In this document: positions 27,382 through 35,366 of the stretch, one piece after another | How positions within the stretch are numbered: position 1 is the stretch's first letter | Layout of the letters: every line of letters starts with the position of its first letter | Assembly: GCF_001441615.1 (NCBI RefSeq) | Contig: NZ_LAXJ01000027.1 | Location: 1 to 64,000, forward strand | Direction of reading: 5' to 3' | DNA length: 64,000 nucleotides | DNA from: Roseovarius atlanticus | GTDB lineage: Bacteria > Pseudomonadota > Alphaproteobacteria > Rhodobacterales > Rhodobacteraceae | Made by a program: the position numbers and the translations under genes | The notes under the pieces: model-generated | Database searches by the model: none | What the model was told of the DNA's origin: nothing | What the model saw: only the letters and a program-made list of their open reading frames with translations

Positions 27382-27747
27382 ATGCTGAATTCCACCACCC
27401 TCAACACCACCACCATCGACACCGCCGAGGCGCGTCTCGGCGCGGCTTGCACTGTGGAGCAGCACCTCCGACGCCACGGCGCGAGCCTCTGCGACCTGCT
27501 GGATGCGCTCGATGATCCGAGCGGGTTCGCGGCGCTCTGTGATCTGCACGGCGTCTTCGGGCAGCCGATCCCGGATACAGATGCCGTCGAGGCCGCGCTG
27601 CGCGACGTCCACCGCGTCCTGGCAGACCAGACGCCCTCGTCGCTCGACCGGATCGGTCAAGAGCGAGGCCTGCCAGCCTCAGACATGATCCTCTGGCACG
27701 GCGCGCGCGTCAGCGAACTGCTCGCGCGGTTCCCTCACGCCGAGTGA
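27382..27747 (+). CDS. Hypothetical protein
   Basis: 121 residues, with AAAGGGAG 6-8 bases ahead of the ATG. Not recognised. It is helical and acidic, with no signal peptide or membrane segment: AEARLGAACTVEQHLRRHGASLCDLLDALDD, then DLHGVFGQPIPDTDAVEAALRDVHRVL. The RHGASLCD stretch recalls KHGSALCDG in the gene upstream, hinting at a shared origin. Its stop overlaps a GTG start of a further small frame (GTGA). Both genes have the look of accessory-region orphans; function unknown. Confidence 0.65.
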   Translation: MLNSTTLNTTTIDTAEARLGAACTVEQHLRRHGASLCDLLDALDDPSGFAALCDLHGVFGQPIPDTDAVEAALRDVHRVLADQTPSSLDRIGQERGLPASDMILWHGARVSELLARFPHAE

Positions 27748-28043
27748 AACTCGGCCGTGCCCTTCAGGTGGCGCGCAAGCGCCGCCTGAGCGTCCATCCT
27801 GACGAATTCGGGATGGAGCAGGATATCTGTGACGTTACGCTGTGGCTCATCGAGAAGCACAGCCTGTCTCGTGTCCACGCCTGGGTGATCCGGCCCGACA
27901 CGCAGATCGACCGGAATGATCAAAAATACCTGCGAAGACACTTACGGTCACCAGTTCTGCGACGGGCATCACTCGAAACACGAAGCCATTCAGGCCCATG
28001 CGCGAGTCGAAGCCGCACTGCGGCGCTGGCGATCGGCAGGTAA
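27744..28043 (+). CDS. Small hypothetical frame, possibly frameshifted
   Basis: 99 codons from a GTG overlapping the previous stop by 4 bases, with a strong terminator 19 bases after its own stop. The first about 57 residues (KLGRALQVARKRRLSVHPDEFGMEQDICDVTLWLI in two parts) have high third-position GC and look coding. The tail is arginine/serine-rich, whereas another frame from about 27916 (CEDTYGHQFCDGHHSKHEAIQAH in two parts) looks more protein-like, so a frameshift near 27910 is likely. That alternative frame, however, runs through the terminator without a stop. Family unknown. Confidence 0.4.
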   Translation: MKLGRALQVARKRRLSVHPDEFGMEQDICDVTLWLIEKHSLSRVHAWVIRPDTQIDRNDQKYLRRHLRSPVLRRASLETRSHSGPCASRSRTAALAIGR

Positions 28044-28061
28044 ACCAAAGGTTTCTCGAAG

Positions 28062-28087
28062 AAAGGGCGGCGAAAGCCGCCCTTTTT
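28062..28087 (+). terminator. Strong intrinsic terminator
   Basis: Stem AAAGGGCGGC (28062-28071), GAAA tetraloop, GCCGCCCTTT (28076-28085), then TT. The ten-pair stem with a stable tetraloop and T tract closes the small-gene cluster at 26.6-28.0 kb; being nearly symmetric it may also work on the other strand. Confidence 0.85.
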
Positions 28088-28238
28088 GTGCCTCGGTTCG
28101 CGGGTCGTCGTTCCTATGTTGTCTATCGCTCAATCCTATAACATCGAAACACTGGCAGACGCACTCATCTCGGTGAACTGGTGAACGGTGACAATTGCGC
28201 GAAAGTCCAGGAGCGGTATGCGGGCCCTGACCAAACCC

Positions 28239-28266
28239 AAAAAAGACCCCACAAGCGCTTCTGTGG
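28239..28266 (-). terminator. Probable nrdJ terminator
   Basis: On the minus strand CCACA (28266-28262), an internal AAGCGCTT, TGTGG (28253-28249), then GGTC and six T (28244-28239). It lies about 185 bases downstream of the nrdJ stop. The stem is short. The surrounding 28088-28450 shows no gene. Confidence 0.4.
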
Positions 28267-28450
28267 CGTGTTTCCACTTCCCAAACCCATCTGGTCAGGC
28301 TCGAACCTTCGCTCGCGCAAGAAACCGCAGAAATACCGGAAAATCCAGCGCCTACGCCCGATTGACCTTTTTCGCTTGCAAAATGGACATTTCAAGCCCG
28401 CCGGTGGCCATTAATTGGTAGTCAGAACAACAAATCCGCCATTTTCCGCC

Positions 28451-30712
28451 TCATGCGCATTTGGAATGCCCGCAGGATGCACAGGTCAGGCAGCCTTCGA
28501 CCTTGCGCATGTCATAGCTGCCGCAGGACGGACAGGCCGGCCCGCGCGGACCGTCCAGGCTCACCACGTTGGCCGTCGGGTCTTCCTTCAGGCCCAGCCC
28601 CTCGCCTTCGAGAAAGCCGATATTGATCATGTGGTTCTCCAGCACGCCGCCGATCGCGGCCAACATCGAGGGGATGTACTTGCCGTTCATCCACGCCCCG
28701 CCGCGCGGATCGAACACGGCCTTCAGTTCCTCGACCACGAAACTCACATCGCCGCCGCGCCGGAACACGGCGCTGATCATCCGGGTCAACGCCACGGTCC
28801 AGGCGAAATGCTCCATATTCTTGGAGTTGATGAACACCTCGAACGGCCGCCGCCGCCCGTCCAGCACGATATCGTTCACCGTTACGTAAATCGCGTGGCT
28901 GCTGTCGGGCCATTTCAGCTTGTAGGTGGCCCCCTCCAGCTCCGCCGGACGGTCCAGAGGCTCGGACATGTAAACCACCTCGCCGCCTTCCACGGGCATT
29001 GGCACCTTGTCCTCGGACGCGCCCACGCTCAGCACGCTGCCGGTGATGTCGTTGGGCCGATACGTCGTGCATCCCTTGCAGCCCGTATCCCAGGCCTGCA
29101 TGTAGACTTCCTTGAACGCCTCGAACCCGATGTCGGCAGGCACGTTGATCGTCTTGGAAATGCTGCTGTCGACCCATTTCTGCGCCGCCGCCTGCATCTT
29201 CACATGCGCCTGCGGCTCCAGCGTCTGGGCATTGACGAAATACTCGGGCAATTCCGCATCGCCTTTCGTCTCGCGCCACATCTGCACGGCGTAATCCACC
29301 ACCTCTTCCTCGGTGCGGCTGCCATCCTTTTGCAGCACCTTGCGGGTGTAGGAATAGGCAAAGACCGGCTCGATCCCGCTGCTCACGTTCCCCGCATAAA
29401 GGCTGATCGTCCCCGTCGGCGCGACACTGGTCAACAGCGCGTTGCGGATGCCATGCTCGGCCACCGCCGCGCGCACGTCCTCGTCCATCGCCTGCATCAT
29501 GCCGCTTTGCAGGTACGGCTCCGCCTCGAAAAGCGGAAACGCCCCCTTCTCCTTGGCCAGATCGACCGACGCCAGGTACGCCGCACGGGCGATGGCCTTC
29601 ATCCACGCCTCGCACTGCGCCGCCGCCGCGTCGTCGCCATAGCGCAGCCCGCACATCAACAGCGCGTCGGCCAGCCCCGTGACCCCCAGCCCGATCCGCC
29701 GCTTGGCCTGCGCCTCGGCGCGCTGCTCGGGCAGCGGAAATTTCGACACGTCCACCACGTTGTCCATCATCCGCACCGCCGTCGCCACCAGCTCGGCCAG
29801 CGCAGCCTCGTCGATGCCCGCGCCGTCCTCGAACGGCTCCGTTACCAGCCGCGCCAGGTTGATCGACCCCAGCAGGCACGCGCCATAAGGCGGCAACGGC
29901 TGCTCGCCACAGGGGTTGGTCGCCGCGATCGTCTCGGCATAATGCAGGTTGTTCGCGGTGTTGATCCGGTCGATGAAGATCACGCCCGGCTCGGCGAAAT
30001 CATAGGTCGCCCGCATGATCCGGTTCCAAAGGTCCCGCGCTTGAACCGTCTTGTAGACCTTGTCGCCAAAGACCAGTTCCCACGGCCCGTCCGCCTTGAC
30101 GGCCTCCATGAAATCATCCGTCACCAAAACGCTCAGGTTGAACATCCGCAGCCGCGCCGCGTCGCCCTTCACCGCGATGAACTCCTCGACATCCGGGTGA
30201 TCGCAGCGCATCGTCGCCATCATCGCCCCGCGCCGGCTGCCCGCACTCATGATCGTGCGGCACATCGCGTCCCACACGTCCATGAAGCTCAAGGGCCCGC
30301 TGGCATCGGCGGCCACGCCCTCGACCAATGCGCCCTTGGGCCGGATGGTCGAGAAATCGTACCCGATCCCGCCGCCCTGCTGCATGGTCAGCGCCGCCTC
30401 GCGCAGGCCTTCGAAGATACCGCTCATGCTGTCGGGGATCGTGCCCATCACGAAACAGTTGAACAGCGTCACCGCCCGCCCCGTGCCGGCGCCCGCCGTG
30501 ATCCGCCCCGCGGGCAGGAACCTGAAATCCTCCAGCGCGCGATAGAACCGCTCTTCCCAGGCCTCGGGCTCGGCCTCCGCCTGCGCCACCGCCCGGGCGA
30601 TCCGCCGCCAGGTATCCTCGACCGTGCCGTCGATGGCCGTGCCATCCGCCTCTTTCAGACGGTATTTCATATCCCAGATGGCCTCGGCGATGGGGGCGGC
30701 GAATCGAGTCAT
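28451..30712 (-). CDS. nrdJ: Adenosylcobalamin-dependent (class II) ribonucleotide reductase
   Basis: 753 residues, typical for the short class II enzymes. It reduces ribonucleotides to deoxyribonucleotides using a B12-derived thiyl radical, independent of oxygen. Visible features are the LFNCFV cysteine near residue 85, MQQGGGIGYDFS, the active-site NPCGEQPLPPYGACLLGSINL segment in two parts around residue 265, the SSGIEPVFA segment and a C-terminal tail with paired cysteines (CPSCG ... CLTCASCG) that re-reduces the active site or binds zinc. It is monocistronic. No cobalamin riboswitch is recognisable in the upstream 70 bases; a TAGTGTACTA element there is only a weak candidate operator. 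Confidence 0.96.
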   Translation of the reverse strand: MTRFAAPIAEAIWDMKYRLKEADGTAIDGTVEDTWRRIARAVAQAEAEPEAWEERFYRALEDFRFLPAGRITAGAGTGRAVTLFNCFVMGTIPDSMSGIFEGLREAALTMQQGGGIGYDFSTIRPKGALVEGVAADASGPLSFMDVWDAMCRTIMSAGSRRGAMMATMRCDHPDVEEFIAVKGDAARLRMFNLSVLVTDDFMEAVKADGPWELVFGDKVYKTVQARDLWNRIMRATYDFAEPGVIFIDRINTANNLHYAETIAATNPCGEQPLPPYGACLLGSINLARLVTEPFEDGAGIDEAALAELVATAVRMMDNVVDVSKFPLPEQRAEAQAKRRIGLGVTGLADALLMCGLRYGDDAAAAQCEAWMKAIARAAYLASVDLAKEKGAFPLFEAEPYLQSGMMQAMDEDVRAAVAEHGIRNALLTSVAPTGTISLYAGNVSSGIEPVFAYSYTRKVLQKDGSRTEEEVVDYAVQMWRETKGDAELPEYFVNAQTLEPQAHVKMQAAAQKWVDSSISKTINVPADIGFEAFKEVYMQAWDTGCKGCTTYRPNDITGSVLSVGASEDKVPMPVEGGEVVYMSEPLDRPAELEGATYKLKWPDSSHAIYVTVNDIVLDGRRRPFEVFINSKNMEHFAWTVALTRMISAVFRRGGDVSFVVEELKAVFDPRGGAWMNGKYIPSMLAAIGGVLENHMINIGFLEGEGLGLKEDPTANVVSLDGPRGPACPSCGSYDMRKVEGCLTCASCGHSKCA

Positions 30713-30835
30713 ACGAGGACCTGTTTTCTCTAGGGTTTCGGGGCAGCGTTAGTGGCAGACGAGACGTAGTACACTAGTCGTTGTAGCGGAATCGGTCAAC
30801 CAAAGGCATCTCTTCCTCTGGCTGAAAATATCCCA

Positions 30836-30925
30836 GGGGTATGGGGGACTGGTCCCCCATGTAAAATGGGGTATGGGGGACTGGTCACCCTTATTAGGCC
30901 GGGGGTTTGGGGGCCTCGCCCCCAA
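30836..30925. repeat. Cluster of extragenic palindromes upstream of nrdJ
   Basis: A 19-base unit (GGGGTATGGGGGACTGGTC) occurs at 30836-30854 and 30868-30886. The first copy forms a perfect hairpin ATGGGGGA/TCCCCCAT (30841-30860). A third palindrome TTGGGGG-CCTCG-CCCCCAA follows at 30907-30925. Such G/C-run palindromes are common between genes in Roseobacter-group genomes (recalled knowledge). They fill the 311-base gap between nrdJ and the DUF1489 gene. Confidence 0.75.
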
Positions 30926-31023
30926 GGCCTGCGTGGCCCGAACGCGGGTCCGACCTGCGTGCCACCGGCACACCTCAAGGTCGCACCCGCTTGAAATTCC
31001 CCACCCCGGCCATAGGATATCAG

Positions 31024-31479
31024 ATGGTGGATATGGGGGCAGTGGTGGCAGACCAGAAGATACATCTCGTCAAACTCTCGGTCGGCTCGGAAACCGTCGA
31101 AAGCCTCATGGCTTGGCAATCCAGCAAAAAGGCGCAGGGCCCCGATGGCCTGCCGCGCCACGTCACCCGCATGTGGCCCCGGCGCGAGGCCGAGCTGCTC
31201 GAGGGCGGCTCGATCTACTGGGTCATCCAGGGCCTCATCCAGTGCCGCCAGCGCATCCTCCGGCTGGACGAAGTCATCCGCGCCGACGGCATCCGCCGCT
31301 GCGGCATCGTGCTGGAGCCGGACATCATCCGCACCACCACCGCCCGCAAGCGCCCGTTCCAGGGCTGGCGCTATCTTGCCCCCGCTGACGCGCCGGCCGA
31401 CCTGCCCGAGAACCGCCAGAACGAAGACGCCCTGCCCGCGGATCTCAGCGCCGCGCTGGCCGATATCGGCGTTCTCTAA
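31024..31479 (+). CDS. DUF1489 family protein
   Basis: 151 residues from ATG 31024 (a second ATG at 31033 is possible; the frame is open to 30907 but that part lies in repeats). The protein matches the alphaproteobacterial DUF1489 family throughout: HLVKLSVGSETVESLMAWQ, HVTRMWPRR, LLEGGSIYWVIQGLI, RILRLDEV and RPFQGWRYL. Function is unknown. It appears cytoplasmic, with no signal or membrane segment. The gene stands alone between the nrdJ promoter side and the outer-membrane protein genes. Confidence 0.88.
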   Translation: MVDMGAVVADQKIHLVKLSVGSETVESLMAWQSSKKAQGPDGLPRHVTRMWPRREAELLEGGSIYWVIQGLIQCRQRILRLDEVIRADGIRRCGIVLEPDIIRTTTARKRPFQGWRYLAPADAPADLPENRQNEDALPADLSAALADIGVL

Positions 31480-31759
31480 GGCGCGACACTGCGCGCGCGC
31501 ACAGCCAACTGATCACCGGCGAACAGACACCCGTCGCCTTTGGCAAACTTCCGCCTTTTTCCCTTTGAGTTCAATTGGATTCCGGCAAGTTTCCGCCACC
31601 ATTCCGGTGTTTTTCCGGCGCCATGCCGCGTCTCACACCGACGTGATCACATGTGCCTGGCTCCCCCCTTGCCGCAGTGTCGTCAAAGGACATATCTGCC
31701 GACAGACAGCGCGCTGAAAGACGCGCTGCGGAACGAAACAGACATGCCGAAAGGAACGC

Positions 31760-32359
31760 ATGATGAAACGAGCAACACCGATCCTCGCGGCCGCCCTTGC
31801 CGTTGGCGCCGCCCCCGCATTCGCAGGCAACACCTCGGCCCCGGTCGACGACACCATTGTCGCCGCACCGCAACCGGCGCCTGCCCCGACCAATTTCGGC
31901 CCCAACTGGACCGGCGCCTACGGCGGTGTCCAGCTCGGCTATGGTGACGTCGACACCAACGTCTCGGGCAGCGACGACGGCGTGATCGGCGGTCTGACCG
32001 CGGGTTACGACTATGACTTCGGCACCTTCGTGCTGGGTGGCGGCCTCGATTATGACTTCGCCGATATCGGCGTGGCCAACAATGCCGCGACGCTGGAAAA
32101 CGTGTTCCGCGCCAAGGTGCGTGGCGGCTACAAGCTGGGCGATGGCCTGCTCTATGCCACCGGCGGTTACGCACAGGCCGAAACCGACAACCTCGGCAGC
32201 GATGACGGCTACTTCATCGGCGGCGGGTACGAGCACATGATCACTCAGAACTTCTCGATGGGTGGTGAACTGCTCTATCACGAGTTCGACAATTACGGCG
32301 GCACCGCTGTCGACGTCGAAGCCACCACGCTCCAGGTCCGCGGCACCTTCCGCTTCTGA
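31760..32359 (+). CDS. Outer-membrane beta-barrel protein, copy 1
   Basis: 199 residues with AAAGGAACG ahead; the second ATG (31763) matches the start of the downstream paralog and may be the real one. It has a Sec signal peptide (KRATPILAAALAVGAAPAFA-G), a short Pro/Ala linker, and an eight-strand-type barrel with alternating aromatic/glycine strands (WTGAYGGVQLGYG, GYDYDFGTFVLGGGLDYDF, GGYKLGDGLLYATGGYA) ending in RGTFRF, the terminal-phenylalanine signal for outer-membrane insertion. It matches the OmpA-like/porin-family barrel group (PF13505-type). A terminator lies 54 bases downstream. Confidence 0.9.
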   Translation: MMKRATPILAAALAVGAAPAFAGNTSAPVDDTIVAAPQPAPAPTNFGPNWTGAYGGVQLGYGDVDTNVSGSDDGVIGGLTAGYDYDFGTFVLGGGLDYDFADIGVANNAATLENVFRAKVRGGYKLGDGLLYATGGYAQAETDNLGSDDGYFIGGGYEHMITQNFSMGGELLYHEFDNYGGTAVDVEATTLQVRGTFRF

Positions 32360-32412
32360 GGTGCGAGCGCCCATCGGCGCTCCCCACCTTTCCACGCGAC
32401 CTGATGATGAAA

Positions 32413-32445
32413 AAGCCCGGGCCGGCATTTCGCCGGTCCGGGCTT
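32413..32445 (+). terminator. Strong terminator between the two barrel genes
   Basis: Stem AAGCCCGGGCCGGC (32413-32426), loop ATTTC, GCCGGTCCGGGCTT (32432-32445), followed by AACTGTTTT. Fourteen pairs including one G-T. It separates the transcription units of the two paralogs; the remaining gap to 32691 holds no gene. Confidence 0.8.
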
Positions 32446-32691
32446 AACTGTTTTGAACGCCCGCCGAACGGAAAAGTTCCGCGTTTTCGAGTGAGGCGAG
32501 TCGCCAAAAGCGGATTTCCGCCCAAGGTGTATCCCCCATGCATCGCCCCATGAAATAACACGTCCCGAACACTGCCAATCAGGCGCCGTCTATTGCACAG
32601 TCGCCGGCAGAAGCCATATCCCCCGCACAACGGCGCGCGCCTCCGCGTTCCGCCTCTCTTGGGTAGTAAACGGTCCTGAAAGGATAGCAGT

Positions 32692-33288
32692 ATGAAACGA
32701 GCAACCCCCCTCCTCGCGGCCGCCTTCGCACTTGGCGCCGCGCCCGCATTCGCCGGCAACCTGACGCCGGTGCAAGACGATGTCGTCGCACCGCCCCCGC
32801 CGCCCCCGGTTGCCGCGACCCCGAACTGGACCGGCCTCTATGGCGGTGTTCAGCTCGGCTACAACAACCTCGATTCCAACATCTCCGGCGGCGACGAAAC
32901 CGTCATCGGCGGTCTCTTCGTCGGCTACGACTACGATTTCGGCAACTTCGTGCTGGGCAGCAGCCTCGACTACGACTTCACCGAAGCCGACGTGTCGAAC
33001 GCTCCCAACCCGCAGGTCGACCTTGAAAACATCTTCCGCGCCAAGCTGCGCGCCGGCTACAAGCTGGGCAACGGTCTGATCTACGGCACCGGCGGCTATG
33101 CCAAGGCGTTCACCGACAACCTCGGCGACGATGACGGCTACTTCGTCGGCGCAGGCTACGAGACGATGGTCACCGACAACTTCTCGCTCGGCGGCGAACT
33201 GCTCTACCACGAGTTCGACAACTTCAACGGCTCCAATGCCGATGTCGAACCGACCACGGTTCAGCTGCGCGGCACGTTCCGCTTCTGA
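32692..33288 (+). CDS. Outer-membrane beta-barrel protein, copy 2
   Basis: 198 residues, clear paralog of the preceding barrel gene: same signal peptide (KRATPLLAAAFALGAAPAFA-G), a more proline-rich linker (PPPPPPV), and matching strands (YGGVQLGYNNLD, GYDYDFGNFVLGSSLDYDF, FRAKLRAGYKLGNGLIYGTGGYA, GGELLYHEFDNF) with the same RGTFRF end. AAAGGATAGC precedes the ATG. The two copies differ mainly in the linker and in loop segments facing outside, as expected for surface-exposed loops under diversifying pressure. It has its own upstream region and its own terminator. Confidence 0.9.
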   Translation: MKRATPLLAAAFALGAAPAFAGNLTPVQDDVVAPPPPPPVAATPNWTGLYGGVQLGYNNLDSNISGGDETVIGGLFVGYDYDFGNFVLGSSLDYDFTEADVSNAPNPQVDLENIFRAKLRAGYKLGNGLIYGTGGYAKAFTDNLGDDDGYFVGAGYETMVTDNFSLGGELLYHEFDNFNGSNADVEPTTVQLRGTFRF

Positions 33289-33338
33289 TCCTGGACCTAG
33301 GGTCTTGCCGTCCGGCGCGCCGGGCGGACCCAATGCAG

Positions 33339-33371
33339 GCGGGTTCCCGAAAGGCCGGGGACCCGCTTTTT
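33339..33371 (+). terminator. Intrinsic terminator after barrel copy 2
   Basis: Stem GCGGGTTCCC (33339-33348), loop GAAAGGCC, GGGGACCCGC (33357-33366) and five T (33367-33371). Well formed; about 50 bases after the stop codon. Confidence 0.8.
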
Positions 33372-33532
33372 GCATGCCCGCGACCCTGCGTGCGCAGCAG
33401 GTGCACCATCCGGTCTCTTAATCTCGGGCCTCGGGAAACCACACTGACACGATACAGACGGAAATACCGACGCGATACCGACGCGGTTTTAAGGATTTCC
33501 TCTGGATTAAGGGTTGAGTCGAAAAACGCCGG

Positions 33533-33880
33533 CTACAGGATCTCCAGCACCGCCTCGGGCGGCCGTCCGATCGCCGCCCTGTCGCCGACAAACACGATCG
33601 GCCGCTCGATCAGGATCGGATGCGCCACCATGGCCGTCAGCAGCGCCGTCTCGTCGCTGTCCTTGCCCAGCCCAAGATCGCGGTACACGGATTCCTTGTT
33701 TCGGATCAACGCACTGGCCGTCATGCCCAAGGCCGCCAGTGCCGCCCGCAACTCCGCTTCATCCGGCGCATCCTCCAGGTAGCGCCGCACCTTCGGTGGG
33801 GTCCCACGCTCTTCCAGCAGGGCCAGCGTCTGCCGCGATTTCGAACAGCGCGGATTGTGCCATATCTCGATCACAGCCAT
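33533..33880 (-). CDS. arsC: ArsC-family arsenate reductase-like protein
   Basis: 115 residues with the thioredoxin-fold ArsC layout: catalytic loop [17 protein letters not shown] (Cys12), and the downstream substrate-binding segment around [12 protein letters not shown] and IGRPPE. Glutaredoxin-linked ArsC reduces arsenate to arsenite. There are no arsR, arsB or acr3 genes nearby; instead it overlaps pyrD by 10 bases as the last gene of the DUF952-pyrD-arsC operon. An alternative is a YfgD/Spx-like housekeeping role. The motif match to ArsC is good. Confidence 0.85.
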   Translation of the reverse strand: MAVIEIWHNPRCSKSRQTLALLEERGTPPKVRRYLEDAPDEAELRAALAALGMTASALIRNKESVYRDLGLGKDSDETALLTAMVAHPILIERPIVFVGDRAAIGRPPEAVLEIL

Positions 33881-34929
33881 GCGTCTCGCCCCGTGCCAAC
33901 CGCGTCGCCGACACTCGAAAATCCCTTTTCTTCCAACAACTTGTCCAGACCCCTTGCGATCCGTTCCACAAGCCCGATCCCCTCGAACACCATGGCCGAG
34001 TATAGCTGCACCGCACTCGCCCCGGCCCGGATTTTCTCCAGCGCCTGCTCGGCGCTTCCAACCCCGCCCACACCGATCAGCGGCATCGCGCCCCCGGTGA
34101 CCTGCGCCAGCCGCGCCAGCACCCGTGTCGACCGCTCGAACAGCGGCGCCCCCGACAACCCGCCGGCCTGCTCCCGCATCGCGCTTCGCAGCCCGTCCCG
34201 GGTCAGGGTGGTGTTCGTCGCGATGATCGCCGCAACGCCTCCCGCCTGCGCCACGTCGGCCACTTCGGACAACTCCAAGTCACTGAGATCAGGCGCGATT
34301 TTCAGAAAGACCGGGATCGGCTCCTCCAGCCAGCTTCGCGCCTCCATCACGCCTTTCAGCAGCGCCGCCAGCGCCTCGGCCCCTTGCAGATCGCGCAGCT
34401 TTTCGGTGTTGGGGCTCGAAACGTTGACGGTCGCGAAATCCAAGTGCGGCCCGCACCGCGCCAGCACCCTAGCGAAATCCTCGGCCCGGTCCGCGCTGTC
34501 CTTGTTGGCGCCAAGGTTCAGCCCGATCACGGCGTCCCGCGGACGTGCCGCCAGGCGCTGCACCACATCCTCCATCCCCTTGTTGTTAAAGCCGAAACGA
34601 TTGATCACAGCCCGGTCTTCGGTCAGCCGGAACAGCCTCGGCTTCGCGTTGCCCGCCTGCGGTTTCGGCGTCACCGCGCCAGCCTCGATGAACCCGAACC
34701 CGGCCCGCGACAGCGGCGACAGCGCCACCGCGTTCTTGTCGAACCCCGCCGCCAGCCCGATCGGGTTGGCCAGCCGCAGCCCCGCCACCTCGCAGCGCAG
34801 CCGGTCCGACGTGACCAGCCCCGGCAACGGCACCACCCCGGCCTTCAACGCCTGCAACGCCAGGCCATGCGCCCGCTCCGGCTCTAACCGGTGCATCAGG
34901 CCAAGCCCGATCCGGTCGGTCAGTGTCAT
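33871..34929 (-). CDS. pyrD: Dihydroorotate dehydrogenase (quinone), class 2
   Basis: 352 residues from ATG 34929; the frame is open further upstream, but this start overlaps the DUF952 stop by 4 bases (ATGA) and matches the family. It oxidises dihydroorotate to orotate at the membrane, passing electrons to quinone (pyrimidine synthesis step 4). Class 2 features: N-terminal helical extension [59 protein letters not shown], and the [15 protein letters not shown] segment with the catalytic serine. The [19 protein letters not shown] region binds the FMN phosphate. Confidence 0.96.
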   Translation of the reverse strand: MTLTDRIGLGLMHRLEPERAHGLALQALKAGVVPLPGLVTSDRLRCEVAGLRLANPIGLAAGFDKNAVALSPLSRAGFGFIEAGAVTPKPQAGNAKPRLFRLTEDRAVINRFGFNNKGMEDVVQRLAARPRDAVIGLNLGANKDSADRAEDFARVLARCGPHLDFATVNVSSPNTEKLRDLQGAEALAALLKGVMEARSWLEEPIPVFLKIAPDLSDLELSEVADVAQAGGVAAIIATNTTLTRDGLRSAMREQAGGLSGAPLFERSTRVLARLAQVTGGAMPLIGVGGVGSAEQALEKIRAGASAVQLYSAMVFEGIGLVERIARGLDKLLEEKGFSSVGDAVGTGRDAWL

Positions 34930-35264
34930 ACCGCGCCCGCCGGAAACTGGTGCACCCCGTCCACCAGCGGCAGTGGCTGAGCCCAGACCACGTCCTCCAG
35001 CCGCAAGACCCTGTAAAGATGAGGAAACTTGTCGCCCCCACGCGAGGTCTCCCAGCGCAGGTCGTCGCCCAGCCGGTCGGTCTCCACCGCCACCAGCACT
35101 AGGTCGTCCGCGCCCTTGAAATGCTTGGCCGCCGTCTCGGGCGCCTGCATCGGCGTCGAGAAATGGATATAGCCATCCGCCACGTCCACCGCCGCGCCGC
35201 GCGTTTCCTCGTCGGACCGCAACGCGGCCCACTCTTCTTGGCGGAAAATCTTGTATATCAGCAT
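34926..35264 (-). CDS. DUF952 family protein
   Basis: 112 residues from ATG 35264, chosen because family members begin MxIYKI. Full match to DUF952: [64 protein letters not shown] in parts, and [12 protein letters not shown]. The fold is small and cytosolic; function unknown, although the HFST and FPHLY patches resemble glutathione-related or ligand-binding pockets. It is the first gene of the pyrD-arsC operon and is divergent from the 5'-nucleotidase gene. Confidence 0.85.
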   Translation of the reverse strand: MLIYKIFRQEEWAALRSDEETRGAAVDVADGYIHFSTPMQAPETAAKHFKGADDLVLVAVETDRLGDDLRWETSRGGDKFPHLYRVLRLEDVVWAQPLPLVDGVHQFPAGAV

Positions 35265-35366
35265 GGCGTTTTGATGCCTCGCCACATGGGCGCGGTCAAG
35301 CAGATTGCCTTTGACGCAGTGCCCACCATCCCGCACTCTGCCTGCATTCCTTCAGGAGACATGCTC

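Noticed and set aside
28415..30733. 772-codon open frame on the plus strand
   Set aside because: It is the antisense shadow of nrdJ: its translation is His/Arg/Leu-rich repetitive sequence, while the opposite strand is a complete class II ribonucleotide reductase.
30713..30790. Cobalamin riboswitch upstream of nrdJ
   Set aside because: No conserved GCAAC/B12-box-like core is visible in the short leader; class II reductase genes often lack one.
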